A DNA stretch of 22,135 nucleotides from JAHQVK01 sp039819565 (GTDB taxonomy: Bacteria > Myxococcota > Kuafuiibacteriia > Kuafuiibacteriales > Kuafuiibacteriaceae): assembly GCA_039819565.1 (NCBI GenBank), contig JBCBRU010000070.1:1-22135 (forward strand). Direction: 5' to 3'. The notes beneath the pieces were generated by a model, which saw nothing but the letters and a program-made list of their open reading frames with translations, was not told the DNA's origin and made no database searches. Of this stretch, positions 1 to 7,377 are shown piece by piece. Every line of letters begins with the position of its first letter. The first letter of the stretch is position 1. The translations under genes were made by a program, and so were the position numbers.

Positions 1-864
1 GCCGAACGACTCGCGCATTTCGGAACCGCGCTGGAACTGTTGGTCCCCTTGTTTTTGGGCCTCGGCGGGGGCGGGCCCCTGACCTGGGTGGGCATGGCGC
101 TGATGCTCCTGCTCCACGGCTTCATCACCAGCAACGTGCCGATGGGCGTCCCCCTGGAGTGGAACGTCATGGTCGTCTACGGAGCCTTTTTCCTCTTCGG
201 GACCCACGCTGAGGTCTCGGTGCTGGGGATTGAGTCCGGTGGGCTCGCCGTGGTGCTCGTCGTGACCTGTGTTCTCGCTCCGCTCGCGGGAAACCTCTGG
301 CCCCATCGACTGAGCTTCCTCTTCTCCATGCGCTACTATGCCGGCAACTGGCCCTTCAGCGTATGGCTCTTCCGCGGCGACGCTCACCGCAAACTGGAGC
401 GCGTCAAGAAGTCCTCGCCGTGGGTTTTCGATCAGCTCTCTCGCTTTTATGACGACGCCACGAGTATCGGGCTGTTCGGAAAGGTCCTGGGCTTTCGCGC
501 CATGCACCTCCATGGCCGGATCCTCCAGCTCGTCATGCCGCGCCTCGTGGAGCACTTCGAGGATTACGAGTACGTCGACGGTGAGATCGTGGCTGGCCTC
601 GTCCTCGGCTATAACTTTGGCGACGGCCATCTTCACCAGGAGGAGCTTCTAGAGAAGGTCCAGTCCCAGTGTCGATTCGAGCCGGGAGAGCTCCGCTGTC
701 TCTTCGTAGAGTCGCAGCCCCTGTTGCGAGATGAGCTCCACTACCGTCTCCACGACGCCGCGACTGGCTTGCGTGAGGCGGGGACCATCCCTGTCTCTGA
801 GCTGCGAGCCCTCCAGCCGTGGCCCGAAGAAGCGGTGGATCCTACCGTCCCCGGGCACGCCTGA
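1..864 (+). CDS. DUF3556-type membrane protein, 5' truncated by the window edge
   Basis: The frame is open from the first base, so only the last 287 residues are visible. A TTG at base 40 is internal, not a start. The visible N-terminal part holds three or four hydrophobic segments (LELLVPLFLGL, GMALMLLLHGF, MVVYGAFFLFG, a Val/Leu-rich stretch near residues 80-95), followed by a soluble C-terminal half rich in aromatic, Arg and Glu residues. The strings HGFITSNVPMGVPLEWNV and GYNFGDGHLHQEEL resemble what I recall of DUF3556, a family of polytopic membrane proteins of unknown function known mainly from actinobacteria and myxobacteria; this is recognition, not a search result. Its TGA shares one base with the ATG of the next gene (TGATG), so the two are probably translationally coupled and may act together on a lipid or isoprenoid substrate. 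That role is inferred from context only. Confidence 0.7.
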   Translation, partial: AERLAHFGTALELLVPLFLGLGGGGPLTWVGMALMLLLHGFITSNVPMGVPLEWNVMVVYGAFFLFGTHAEVSVLGIESGGLAVVLVVTCVLAPLAGNLWPHRLSFLFSMRYYAGNWPFSVWLFRGDAHRKLERVKKSSPWVFDQLSRFYDDATSIGLFGKVLGFRAMHLHGRILQLVMPRLVEHFEDYEYVDGEIVAGLVLGYNFGDGHLHQEELLEKVQSQCRFEPGELRCLFVESQPLLRDELHYRLHDAATGLREAGTIPVSELRALQPWPEEAVDPTVPGHA

Positions 865-2348
865 TGGCCACCGACGTCGTCGTGGTGGGGTCCGGGCCCA
901 ACGGACTCTCCGCGGCCGTAGCCTTGGCCGGAGCGGGCTACTCCGTCGAGATCGTCGAAGCCCGGGAGCGCATCGGAGGAGGCACCCGGACCGATGAGCT
1001 CACCCTCCCCGGCTTTCGCCACGACGTGTGCTCGGCTGCGCACCCGATGGGCATTCTCTCGCCCTTCTTTCGTAGCCTGCCCCTCGAGGCTCACGGCCTG
1101 GAATGGGTCCGACCCGAAGCCTCCGTTGCCCACCCCTTGCTCGACGAACCGGCGATCTTCCTCGAGACCTCAGTGGATACGACGGCGGAGGGGCTCGGGC
1201 GGGATGGTGAGGCGTGGCGAAGGCTGGTCAGTCCCTTCCTAGCGGACCCTCACAGCCTCCTGGCCGACGCCCTCGGCCCCCTCGGGTTTCCGCGCAAGCC
1301 CATCGCCTTCGCGAGATTCGGCCTTCGCGCGCTTTGGCCCGCCACCCTTCTCGCCCGCACCCTTTTTCGAGAACGCAGGGCCCGGGCTCTGTTCGCGGGA
1401 TGCGCGGCCCATTCGATTCTTCCGCTCGAACAGCCCTTCACCGCAGCCCTCGGGCTCATCTTTGCGGTCACGGGCCATGTCGAGCCGTGGCCCGTCATCC
1501 GCGGAGGCTCGGAGCGCCTCGCCGAAGCACTCGTGAGCGTGTTTCGATCCCTGGGCGGGGCGGCCATCCGCACCGGACATCGGGTTCGGAGCCTCGCCGA
1601 CCTCCCCCCTTCGAGAGCGGTGCTGTTCGACACAGACCCGCTGCAGCTTGCCGAAATCGCCGGATCCGAACTCCCCGCCGGCTACCTCCGGCGCCTCCGC
1701 GGCTATCGCTACGGCCCCGGCGTGTTCAAGCTCGACTGGGCTCTGGAGGGGCCCATCCCTTGGCGGGATCCCCGGGTTCGGAGAGCTTCGACGGTCCACC
1801 TGGGTGGGCCTCTGGAGGAGGTCGCGTCCAGCGAGCGTGCGATGTACCGGGGAGAGGTCAGCCGGACCCCGTTCGTCCTCCTCGTTCAGCAAAGCGAGCA
1901 CGACCCCAGTCGGGCCCCGGAAGGGCACCACACGGGATATGCCTACATCCACGTGCCGGGGGGCCATCACGAAGACCTCACCGAGCTGGTCGAGAGCCGG
2001 GTCGAGCAATTCGCGCCAGGCTTTCGCGACCGCATCCGAGCTCGGCACGCGATGACCGCTCTGGACTTCGAAAGGTACAACCCTAACTGGGTCGGGGGCG
2101 CCATCACCGGGGGCGCCGCGGATCTCTTCCAGCTCTTCACCCGCCCCGTCGCCGCCCTCGACCCCTACGCGACGCCGAATCCCAAGCTCTTCATCGGCTC
2201 CGCATCCACCCCACCAGGGGGCGGGGTGCACGGAATGGGCGGATATCACGCGGCCCGCTCCATCGCCCGCCAGCTCGGCGGCCGCGGGCTCCCTCACCCC
2301 GCGGACGGGCTCGTCCCACCTCAGCTCGGGCCTGGCCCAGACCCCTGA
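864..2348 (+). CDS. FAD-dependent oxidoreductase, phytoene desaturase-like
   Basis: A 494-residue flavoprotein of the phytoene dehydrogenase/PYROXD2-like amine-oxidoreductase superfamily. The N-terminus is a classic dinucleotide-binding fold: VVVVGSGPNGLSAA gives GxGxxG at residues 9-14, the acidic residue closing the second strand is E32, and it continues into RIGGGTRT. The C-terminus has the family's second FAD-contact motif, LFIGSAS...GGGVHGMGGYHAA (about residues 442-464). I chose the ATG that overlaps the upstream stop because the nucleotide-binding strand begins right after it; an in-frame start further upstream would only add residues overlapping the DUF3556 gene. Known relatives desaturate or isomerise carotenoids, retinoids or other polyisoprenoids, but no phytoene synthase or cyclase is nearby, so carotenoid synthesis is not established. 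Length fits the family. Confidence 0.9.
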   Translation: MATDVVVVGSGPNGLSAAVALAGAGYSVEIVEARERIGGGTRTDELTLPGFRHDVCSAAHPMGILSPFFRSLPLEAHGLEWVRPEASVAHPLLDEPAIFLETSVDTTAEGLGRDGEAWRRLVSPFLADPHSLLADALGPLGFPRKPIAFARFGLRALWPATLLARTLFRERRARALFAGCAAHSILPLEQPFTAALGLIFAVTGHVEPWPVIRGGSERLAEALVSVFRSLGGAAIRTGHRVRSLADLPPSRAVLFDTDPLQLAEIAGSELPAGYLRRLRGYRYGPGVFKLDWALEGPIPWRDPRVRRASTVHLGGPLEEVASSERAMYRGEVSRTPFVLLVQQSEHDPSRAPEGHHTGYAYIHVPGGHHEDLTELVESRVEQFAPGFRDRIRARHAMTALDFERYNPNWVGGAITGGAADLFQLFTRPVAALDPYATPNPKLFIGSASTPPGGGVHGMGGYHAARSIARQLGGRGLPHPADGLVPPQLGPGPDP

Positions 2349-2389
2349 GACCCCGTGTCGCACGTAGGGGTAAGGCCCCATCTTTGTAG

Positions 2390-2411
2390 GTGCCTCGTCG
2401 CGTCGAGGCAC
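2390..2411. terminator. Perfect 8-bp dyad between oxidoreductase and desaturase genes
   Basis: GTGCCTCG at 2390-2397 and CGAGGCAC at 2404-2411 form an uninterrupted 8-bp stem around a 6-base loop (TCGCGT). It lies 42 bases after the oxidoreductase stop and 68 bases before the desaturase start. No U-tract follows, so it could be a rho-independent-like or pausing hairpin, or equally an operator for a dimeric repressor controlling the desaturase. The remaining bases of this 130-bp gap show no clear promoter. Confidence 0.45.
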
Positions 2412-2478
2412 GAAAGAGAGGCGTGAGAGGGGCCACAGAGAGCTTTTCAAGCGCAGCAAAGGGTGCAAGAAGCGCCGC

Positions 2479-3540
2479 GTGACCGCTGTGAATGCAGAGG
2501 CTCCAAACTCGTCCGCGGCGCCCCACGGGGAACCGAGGACGGGTCCCGAGCTCATCCGAGCCACCAAGCCGTTCAGCGAGGAAGATGAGGGGACCACCTG
2601 GCGCCTCTTCATCACCACCTGCGCGGTCGCGGGCGCCTGCATGTGGGCGACCGCTTGGGAGTCCGTGGACCTGCCCTTCCGGTTGCTGTTTGCGGTCATT
2701 CTGGGCCTGACCTACATCCGGCTCTTCATCTTCTTCCACGACGCGATGCACGGCGCGGTCTTCAAGAAGTCGAAGCTCGGCAAGCGCATCATGAAGATCT
2801 ACGGGCACATGATTCTGGTGCCGGACCGAGTGTGGAAGGACTCCCACAACTATCACCACGCCCATACCGCCAAGATCGTCGGGGCCTCGATCGGCTCCTA
2901 CCCGGTCCTCACGGTGCGGATGTGGCGCCGAGCCTCCGGATTTCAGCGCTTCATGTATCGGATGGTCCGCGGACCCACGAACATGGTCTTCGGATACTTC
3001 ACGGTGTTCCTGCTTGGGATGGTGATCCGTCCTCTGGTCAAGAACCCGCAGCGAAACAAGTCCGCGGTGTGGTCCCTGGTCATTCACTACGGGGTCTTCT
3101 TCGCCATCGCCGCAGTGGCCGGCTGGCAGACCGCCTTCTTGGCCTTCCTGTTCCCGATCGCCCTCAGCAGCGCCATCGGCAGCTACCTCTTCTACGCCCA
3201 GCACAACTTCCCCGATGCGGTCATTCGCGATCGAAGAGACTGGACGTACACCGACGCTGCCCTCCACGCCTCGAGCTTCATGGAGCTCGGCCCGGTGCTG
3301 CGCTGGTTCACCGGCGACATCGGCTATCACCACGTTCACCACCTCAACTCCTCCATCCCGTTCTACCGGCTGGAAGAGACCATGAACGCGGTACCCGAGC
3401 TTCAGAGCCCAGGCCGTACGACGCTGTCGCTAAGCGACGTCTGGCGGTGCTTCGACCTCGACCTCTGGGATCCCGAGGCGGGCCGAATGGTGTCGATCCG
3501 GGAGGCAGAAAAGCAGCCCGAGATGCGCGCCGCGGTCTGA
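2479..3540 (+). CDS. Membrane fatty acid desaturase
   Basis: A 353-residue integral membrane di-iron desaturase. All three histidine boxes are present with correct spacing: HDAMH at residues 87-91, HNYHH at 123-127 (with a further His at 129), and HHVHH at 284-288, plus a QHN motif in the last loop. Hydrophobic segments flank the boxes (about residues 45-85, 170-190, 195-225), the usual hairpin topology with the iron site in the cytoplasm. Family members introduce cis double bonds into membrane acyl chains or related lipids using O2 and electrons from ferredoxin or cytochrome b5-like donors; regiospecificity cannot be read here. The start is a GTG; a second in-frame GTG three codons later is an equal alternative, and neither has a strong Shine-Dalgarno. 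It may be co-transcribed with the two preceding genes, although the dyad between them argues for separate control. Confidence 0.9.
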   Translation: MTAVNAEAPNSSAAPHGEPRTGPELIRATKPFSEEDEGTTWRLFITTCAVAGACMWATAWESVDLPFRLLFAVILGLTYIRLFIFFHDAMHGAVFKKSKLGKRIMKIYGHMILVPDRVWKDSHNYHHAHTAKIVGASIGSYPVLTVRMWRRASGFQRFMYRMVRGPTNMVFGYFTVFLLGMVIRPLVKNPQRNKSAVWSLVIHYGVFFAIAAVAGWQTAFLAFLFPIALSSAIGSYLFYAQHNFPDAVIRDRRDWTYTDAALHASSFMELGPVLRWFTGDIGYHHVHHLNSSIPFYRLEETMNAVPELQSPGRTTLSLSDVWRCFDLDLWDPEAGRMVSIREAEKQPEMRAAV

Positions 3541-3557
3541 GCCGCGGCCGCCGCGGT
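3541..3557. terminator. Short GC hairpin in convergent gap
   Basis: CCGCGG at 3542-3547 and CCGCGG at 3551-3556 pair around a CCG loop, with a G-T pair outside. It begins directly after the desaturase stop, in the 37-bp gap between convergent genes, so it could act as a weak bidirectional terminator. In this GC-rich DNA such stems also arise by chance, and there is no U-tract. Confidence 0.3.
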
Positions 3558-3577
3558 GCGGCTCGAGCCCTCTCCGT

Positions 3578-4513
3578 TCAGGCCGCGGACGTCGTCGGCA
3601 GGTGCTTGGACAACCACCGCGTGAGATCGTGAAGCACGTCGGCTCGATTGCTCTCGTTGAGCATCTCGTGTCGGCCCTCCGGGTAGAGCTTGAGTTCCAC
3701 GTCGAGTTCCGCCTTCCGATAGAGCTCGACGAGCGTCTTGACGGTTTTCCCCCCCTCGCTGACCGGGTCCTGGTCTCCGGAAAACACGTAGATCGGTAGA
3801 TCCCGGCGAAAGCGGGCCAGGCGCTCCGGCTTGGCCAGGTTGGGCACCGCGTCCAGAAGGTCGATCCAGAGCTGATTGCTCGAGAGGAACCCGCACTTGG
3901 GATCCTCCACGTAGAGATCGACCTGCGCGGGATCTCGGGAGAGCCAGTCGAAGTCCGTGCGCGCCGGCTTGAAGGCGCCGTTGTAAGCACCGAAGGCTAG
4001 CTTGTCGATGAGGCTGCTCTTTCCGCGAGCCCCCTGCCGCCACTTCTCGAAGCGGGCGACGTAGCGCCCTAGGGTCGCCACCGGGGGTGGAGGCCCTGAC
4101 GTTCCGGACAGCACCGCCGCGTCGAGCCCTGCGCCCTTGTAGCGAGCGAGGTAATCCTGGAGGACGAGAGAGCCCATGCTGTGGGCGAGGACGGCCAGTG
4201 GCGCTTCCGGGGCCGCAGCCTTGGCCGCGTCCACGACCTTGCGCAGATCCTCCACGACCCGGTCCCAGCCCTCAGCGTCCGCGAAGTAGCCCAGGTCTTC
4301 GTCTTGGGTGGCGGTACGGCCATGGCCGCGCTGGTCGTAAGCGAAGACGGTCCAGCCGCGATCCACGAGAGCCTCGGCGATCGGTGCGTACCGCGCCGAG
4401 TGTTCGGCGAGACCGTGCACGATCACCACTGAAGCCAACGTCGGGCCGTCCGGAGAGTACACGTCACAGGCTACCGGGGAGCCGTCCACGGAGAAGTCGC
4501 GCGCTTCAATCAT
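3578..4513 (-). CDS. Alpha/beta hydrolase, monoacylglycerol lipase-like
   Basis: A 311-residue serine hydrolase of the lysophospholipase/monoacylglycerol lipase group (Hydrolase_4). HGLAEHSARY at about residues 33-42 is the family's oxyanion-region signature and YDQRGHGRT follows at 59-67. The nucleophile is Ser112 in AHSMGS, the acid Asp249 in SGDQDPV and the base His282 in GRHEML. No signal peptide is seen, so it is likely cytoplasmic or membrane-associated. The ATG is preferred over a TTG two codons upstream because AGGA sits nine bases before the ATG but only four before the TTG. The ATG lies two bases after the stop of the lipoprotein gene upstream, so the two are probably co-translated. 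Likely reaction: release of fatty acid from monoacylglycerols or lysophospholipids; the exact substrate is unknown. Confidence 0.88.
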   Translation of the reverse strand: MIEARDFSVDGSPVACDVYSPDGPTLASVVIVHGLAEHSARYAPIAEALVDRGWTVFAYDQRGHGRTATQDEDLGYFADAEGWDRVVEDLRKVVDAAKAAAPEAPLAVLAHSMGSLVLQDYLARYKGAGLDAAVLSGTSGPPPPVATLGRYVARFEKWRQGARGKSSLIDKLAFGAYNGAFKPARTDFDWLSRDPAQVDLYVEDPKCGFLSSNQLWIDLLDAVPNLAKPERLARFRRDLPIYVFSGDQDPVSEGGKTVKTLVELYRKAELDVELKLYPEGRHEMLNESNRADVLHDLTRWLSKHLPTTSAA

Positions 4514-4515
4514 TG

Positions 4516-6054
4516 TCAATTCGTCCTGCAGATCTCGGGCCGGGACACCACGTCGAGAGGGAGCGTCGCTTCGAAGATGGCCGAGGCGGCGGAACTATCC
4601 CATCGGACGGTACCTACGCGCCAGAGCGCTCCGCTCGGAAGATCCGCTTCGGCCCTCATTCCTACCGTCTGGCCCCGAGATGTGACCGTGAGCTCGGCGC
4701 GTGGTTGCGTGCGTGTCTCCCGGCTGTCGCAGTGGTGAGCGAAGACCACGTACTCCCCCGCCTCGAGCTGGTCGAGCCCCACCACTTCGACCCCCGCCGA
4801 AGTCACGGCGTCGCGCTCCAGGCGCGGGTCGTCGTCGTTTCGGGAAGGATCTCCCCAGTTCGGGGCACGGTTGAAGGTGGAGCAGTCTGAGCCCTCGCTC
4901 CGCCCGGGGACGCCGTTTCCGTAGCTCCCGACCTCACCCCCCGGGCGAACGAGGTGGAGGTCGACGTCCGTGGCCCGGTCCCAGTCGAGGGTCAGGACCA
5001 GATCTTTCGGGGTCAGCGTGACCTCGGACGGGGCGCTCTCCAGGCCGCGGGCGTCTCGGACCCGCACCGCCACCCGGTAGACCCCGAGCCGGTCGGCCAG
5101 GATATCGCCGGTGTCGGCCTCGCCCGGAAAGACCCCGGCGAGGCTTCCTTCGGGTCGCTCGGGCACGGACCAGATCCAAGTAAGGGGCCCGCCCTCGGGA
5201 TCCCGAGCTTCCCGGGCGTCGAGATGGACCACCTCATCGATGCCGACGGAGAGCTGCTGCCCGCGGGTCGCGAGCGCGCACCCTTGCTCGCGAGGGCGGT
5301 CGCTTCGGCACGCCCAGAGGGAGACTTGGGGTCGAAGATTGGCCTGGCCTCGCAGGGGGATCTGAAGCTGGGGAGTGTTCGGGTCATCCGAGGCGACCCA
5401 CACCACGCCCTGATCCTCTCCGCGGTCCTGTGGATCGTAGACCACCCCGATCGACACCTCCGTCTTGGCGGGGAGGACGCCGCCGGAGAATCCGCCCGCC
5501 TCGAGGCTGAGCTCCGGCGAGGTCGAGGTCAAAACCACGGACGCCACGGTAAGGGGGCTCCCCCCAGCATTCCGAAGAAGGACGGTGCGCATCGCCGGGC
5601 TCCCTGCGTCGACCACCCCGAAGTCGACGCGGGCGGGGTCGGCCTCGACCCGCCTCAGTCCGCCCGTGCCTCGGACGGGCAACGCGAGCTCGCCTCCGTC
5701 GTCATCGACGATCACGACGGTCGCGGTATGGGCCCGCCCGGGCTCAACGGGCCGAAACTCGACCTCGACCTCTCGACTCATTCCCGGGGCCCAAATGGGA
5801 TCCGAGGGGACCTGGAGTCGGAAAGCCTCCTCCCCTTCAATGCGGGTCTCGACGATCTCCGCCCGGCCTCGCCCGTCGTTTCGCAAGATCACCGTCGCCA
5901 CCGTGACCTCCCCGAGGCATCCCTCCCCCACGTCGAGGGCGTCCGGATCTGCAACGAGCATGGACGTGACCCGAGCGAGAGGCTCATCGGAGCACCCCGC
6001 GATGACGAAGATCGCCCCTGCCGCCACCCCCAAGATCCCGAAGACCTGGCGCAT
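4516..6054 (-). CDS. Lipoprotein with choice-of-anchor-D-like and PKD-like domains
   Basis: A 512-residue exported protein. Residues 1-20 are a lipoprotein signal peptide ending in VIAG-Cys21. Two consecutive immunoglobulin-like domains (about 30-135 and 135-235) have the ASH/choice-of-anchor-D pattern: a start such as LDVGEGCLGEVTVATVILRNDG, and an end such as VWVASDDPNTPQLQIPLRG. A PKD-like domain follows (about 255-340, with HLDAREARDPEGGPLTW). The last part (about 345-500) contains LDWDRATDVDLHLVRPGG, a pattern I associate with myxobacterial surface proteins of unknown function. The ATG at 6054 is chosen over an upstream TTG because it gives a compact signal peptide; no Shine-Dalgarno is visible, but TATCTT (minus strand, 6067-6062) lies seven bases upstream. 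Probably outer-membrane anchored, with a structural or binding role; no enzyme motif is seen. Confidence 0.8.
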   Translation of the reverse strand: MRQVFGILGVAAGAIFVIAGCSDEPLARVTSMLVADPDALDVGEGCLGEVTVATVILRNDGRGRAEIVETRIEGEEAFRLQVPSDPIWAPGMSREVEVEFRPVEPGRAHTATVVIVDDDGGELALPVRGTGGLRRVEADPARVDFGVVDAGSPAMRTVLLRNAGGSPLTVASVVLTSTSPELSLEAGGFSGGVLPAKTEVSIGVVYDPQDRGEDQGVVWVASDDPNTPQLQIPLRGQANLRPQVSLWACRSDRPREQGCALATRGQQLSVGIDEVVHLDAREARDPEGGPLTWIWSVPERPEGSLAGVFPGEADTGDILADRLGVYRVAVRVRDARGLESAPSEVTLTPKDLVLTLDWDRATDVDLHLVRPGGEVGSYGNGVPGRSEGSDCSTFNRAPNWGDPSRNDDDPRLERDAVTSAGVEVVGLDQLEAGEYVVFAHHCDSRETRTQPRAELTVTSRGQTVGMRAEADLPSGALWRVGTVRWDSSAASAIFEATLPLDVVSRPEICRTN

Positions 6055-6129
6055 AGGCGCCAAGATACGCGATTTTGGATTCGATGACTTCGCCCCCGTG
6101 AAACGTCGTGGGCGCGCGACCTACCCTTC

Positions 6130-6158
6130 TTGACAGTACCCCCGGGCCGCACCATGCT
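6130..6158 (+). promoter_or_regulatory. Sigma-70-like promoter for the small TIGR04563-type gene
   Basis: A perfect -35 hexamer TTGACA (6130-6135) is followed by a 17-base spacer and CATGCT (6153-6158, three of six matches to TATAAT). The predicted start of transcription is near 6165, giving a leader of about 39 bases with a GAGGA ribosome site (6195-6199) four bases before the ATG. The -10 is weak, so this is a candidate only. Confidence 0.45.
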
Positions 6159-6168
6159 CCCCGAGCAT
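6154..6168. promoter_or_regulatory. Inverted repeat over -10/start region, candidate operator
   Basis: ATGCTC (6154-6159), CCC, GAGCAT (6163-6168) is a perfect 6-3-6 dyad. It overlaps the proposed -10 and transcription start of the downstream small gene, where a bound dimer would block RNA polymerase. Ribbon-helix-helix proteins often bind short dyads in their own promoters, so autoregulation is a reasonable inference. A hairpin at the 5' end of the mRNA is the alternative. Confidence 0.4.
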
Positions 6169-6203
6169 CGCACCCAGATAGGGCGAGAGCGGGCGAGGAC
6201 TAC

Positions 6204-6395
6204 ATGGCAGGCACGGATAAGCGAAAGCAATCACTCTACTTTCCCGAGGACATGCTGAAGGAGATACAAGACGAGGCAACGCGGCAGGACCGTTCCTTGT
6301 CGTGGATCGTCCAGCAGGCGTGGCGCATTGCGCGCGCCGAGATCACCCGATTTCCCTCCGTGAACGACGTCCTCGAATCCTCCCGGGACGATTAG
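6204..6395 (+). CDS. Small TIGR04563-type protein, ribbon-helix-helix-like
   Basis: A 63-residue protein beginning MAGTDKRKQSLYFPEDML. The core (residues 6-50) has a short hydrophobic strand (QSLYFP), a helix (EDMLKEIQDEATRQD), a turn (RSLS) and a second helix (WIVQQAWRIARAEI). That is the strand-helix-helix order of MetJ/Arc DNA-binding proteins, and RSLSWIVQQAW resembles the second helix of CopG-type domains. I recognise it as the lineage-restricted TIGR04563 family of small deltaproteobacterial proteins, whose function is unknown. Start: ATG with GAGGA four bases upstream; longer in-frame extensions have no ribosome site. It stands alone between convergent and divergent neighbours, with its own promoter and a dyad over the -10. 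No toxin gene is adjacent, so an antitoxin role is unsupported. DNA binding is inferred from predicted fold only. Confidence 0.8.
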   Translation: MAGTDKRKQSLYFPEDMLKEIQDEATRQDRSLSWIVQQAWRIARAEITRFPSVNDVLESSRDD

Positions 6396-6405
6396 CCTCT
6401 ACATC

Positions 6406-6489
6406 CTCCGCGAGCGGAGCAATCCCGCCTGTCAAGGCGACGACCGCAGTCCGTCCTTCGGGTCGGCTACGGTCTAACTTCGTTTAGAC
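6406..6489. repeat. String of four short dyads in convergent intergenic region
   Basis: The 151-bp gap between the small protein gene and the convergent LEA14-like gene holds four stems in a row. They are CTCCG-CGAG-CGGAG (6406-6419), CGCCT-GTCA-AGGCG (6426-6439), a branched stem with GACCG paired to CGGTC enclosing a CC-TTCG-GG hairpin (about 6442-6474), and GTCTAA-CTTCGT-TTAGAC (6472-6489). The third and fourth overlap slightly, so they may be alternatives. The simplest reading is bidirectional transcription termination, but four stems is more than expected. No open frame of interest lies here. Confidence 0.5.
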
Positions 6490-6546
6490 AGATGGACCGG
6501 GCGGGGACGCTCTCCCACCCATACTGGGCCGGGCTCGCGAGGCCGT

Positions 6547-7362
6547 TCACTGAGACGAAGGGGCGAGTTCGATCTTGGCGGCGTGGCGGAAGGGGACCTC
6601 GAAGTCCTTCGTCTGAACCTTGCCCTGGACGATGTAGTCCACGACTCCGCTCCGGAGCAGGGCATCGACACCGTCGTAGGAGCTGTCGTCGAGAATCAGG
6701 CTGACCTCGTACTCCTCGGCGGCACCGGCGGTGAGGCGCGTCCCTACGCCCGCCTCGTCCGAACGCAGCTCCTTTCCCGAAACCTCCACCGTGTACGCCA
6801 CCGACTGTACGGGAAGCGTGAAGCCGTTCTCGTTCACGAGACGAAGGATCAGGGTCACATCCAAGCCCTTCTTCTCGTACCGCGCGGCCTGGGCATCGAA
6901 GACGATGAACTGGGGGAGCGTGGGGATGGCCAGACCGGACTTCTTCGTGAAGCTGACCGACGAGCCATCGCTGATTCGGACCTGTCCCGAGAGGTCCGCG
7001 GGCACGACCTCCATAGCCCCCAGCCGGGCGAGGTCCTCCGAGCCTTTCGGGAGAGGGACATCCACGTCGAAGTCCAGGGTGGCTCGCTGCTCTGGCTCGA
7101 GGGTGCCATTGACGTCGACGGTGCCTTCGATGCGTCCCGCCACGTCCTTGGTGTCGAGGGCATAGGCGATGTCCTTCACCCCGACCGCCTCGGCGCGCGG
7201 ATTGTAGACCTCGACCTTCACCGACATGCGTGAGGTCGAGAGGGCCGTGGACTGAGGAAGAATCCGGGAGACCCGAGCTTCGACGGGGGCGGGCGGCGCT
7301 GGTGGCTGCCCCCCCGCGCAGGCCGAGGCAAAGAGAACGATGGGGACGAGTCGTTTGATCAT
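6547..7362 (-). CDS. LEA14-like (LEA type 2) lipoprotein
   Basis: A 271-residue exported protein. The N-terminus MIKRLVPIVLFASAC is a short lipoprotein signal with Cys15 as probable lipidated residue (the -3 position is Ala, a weaker lipobox), followed by a Pro/Ala-rich spacer. Two similar beta-sandwich repeats follow: about 28-140, with VEVYNPRAEAVGVKDIAYAL, and about 150-262, with LRLVNENGFTLPVQSVAYTVEV. The N-P/N-G followed by a hydrophobic strand pattern is that of the LEA14/WHy fold, known from desiccation-related proteins and also common in bacterial lipoproteins of unknown role. The start is an ATG with GGAG six bases upstream. It lies 15 bases after the preceding lipoprotein gene on the same strand, so the two form one transcription unit. 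Likely an envelope structural or binding protein; no catalytic motif. Confidence 0.82.
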   Translation of the reverse strand: MIKRLVPIVLFASACAGGQPPAPPAPVEARVSRILPQSTALSTSRMSVKVEVYNPRAEAVGVKDIAYALDTKDVAGRIEGTVDVNGTLEPEQRATLDFDVDVPLPKGSEDLARLGAMEVVPADLSGQVRISDGSSVSFTKKSGLAIPTLPQFIVFDAQAARYEKKGLDVTLILRLVNENGFTLPVQSVAYTVEVSGKELRSDEAGVGTRLTAGAAEEYEVSLILDDSSYDGVDALLRSGVVDYIVQGKVQTKDFEVPFRHAAKIELAPSSQ

Positions 7363-7377
7363 GACGGGCTCCGAAGC

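Noticed and set aside
1239..2699. Long minus-strand reading frame (486 codons) opposite the oxidoreductase gene
   Set aside because: Composition is Arg/Gly/Pro-rich with no recognisable motif. It is the antisense shadow of a strongly supported gene and runs on into the desaturase, as expected where third-position GC is high.
4954..6087. Plus-strand open frame of 377 codons opposite the lipoprotein gene
   Set aside because: The minus strand has a signal peptide and clear immunoglobulin-like repeats; the plus frame has none and is a shadow.
6204..6395. Antitoxin of a toxin-antitoxin pair
   Set aside because: No small toxin-like gene lies next to it on the same strand; the neighbours are divergent and convergent lipoprotein genes.
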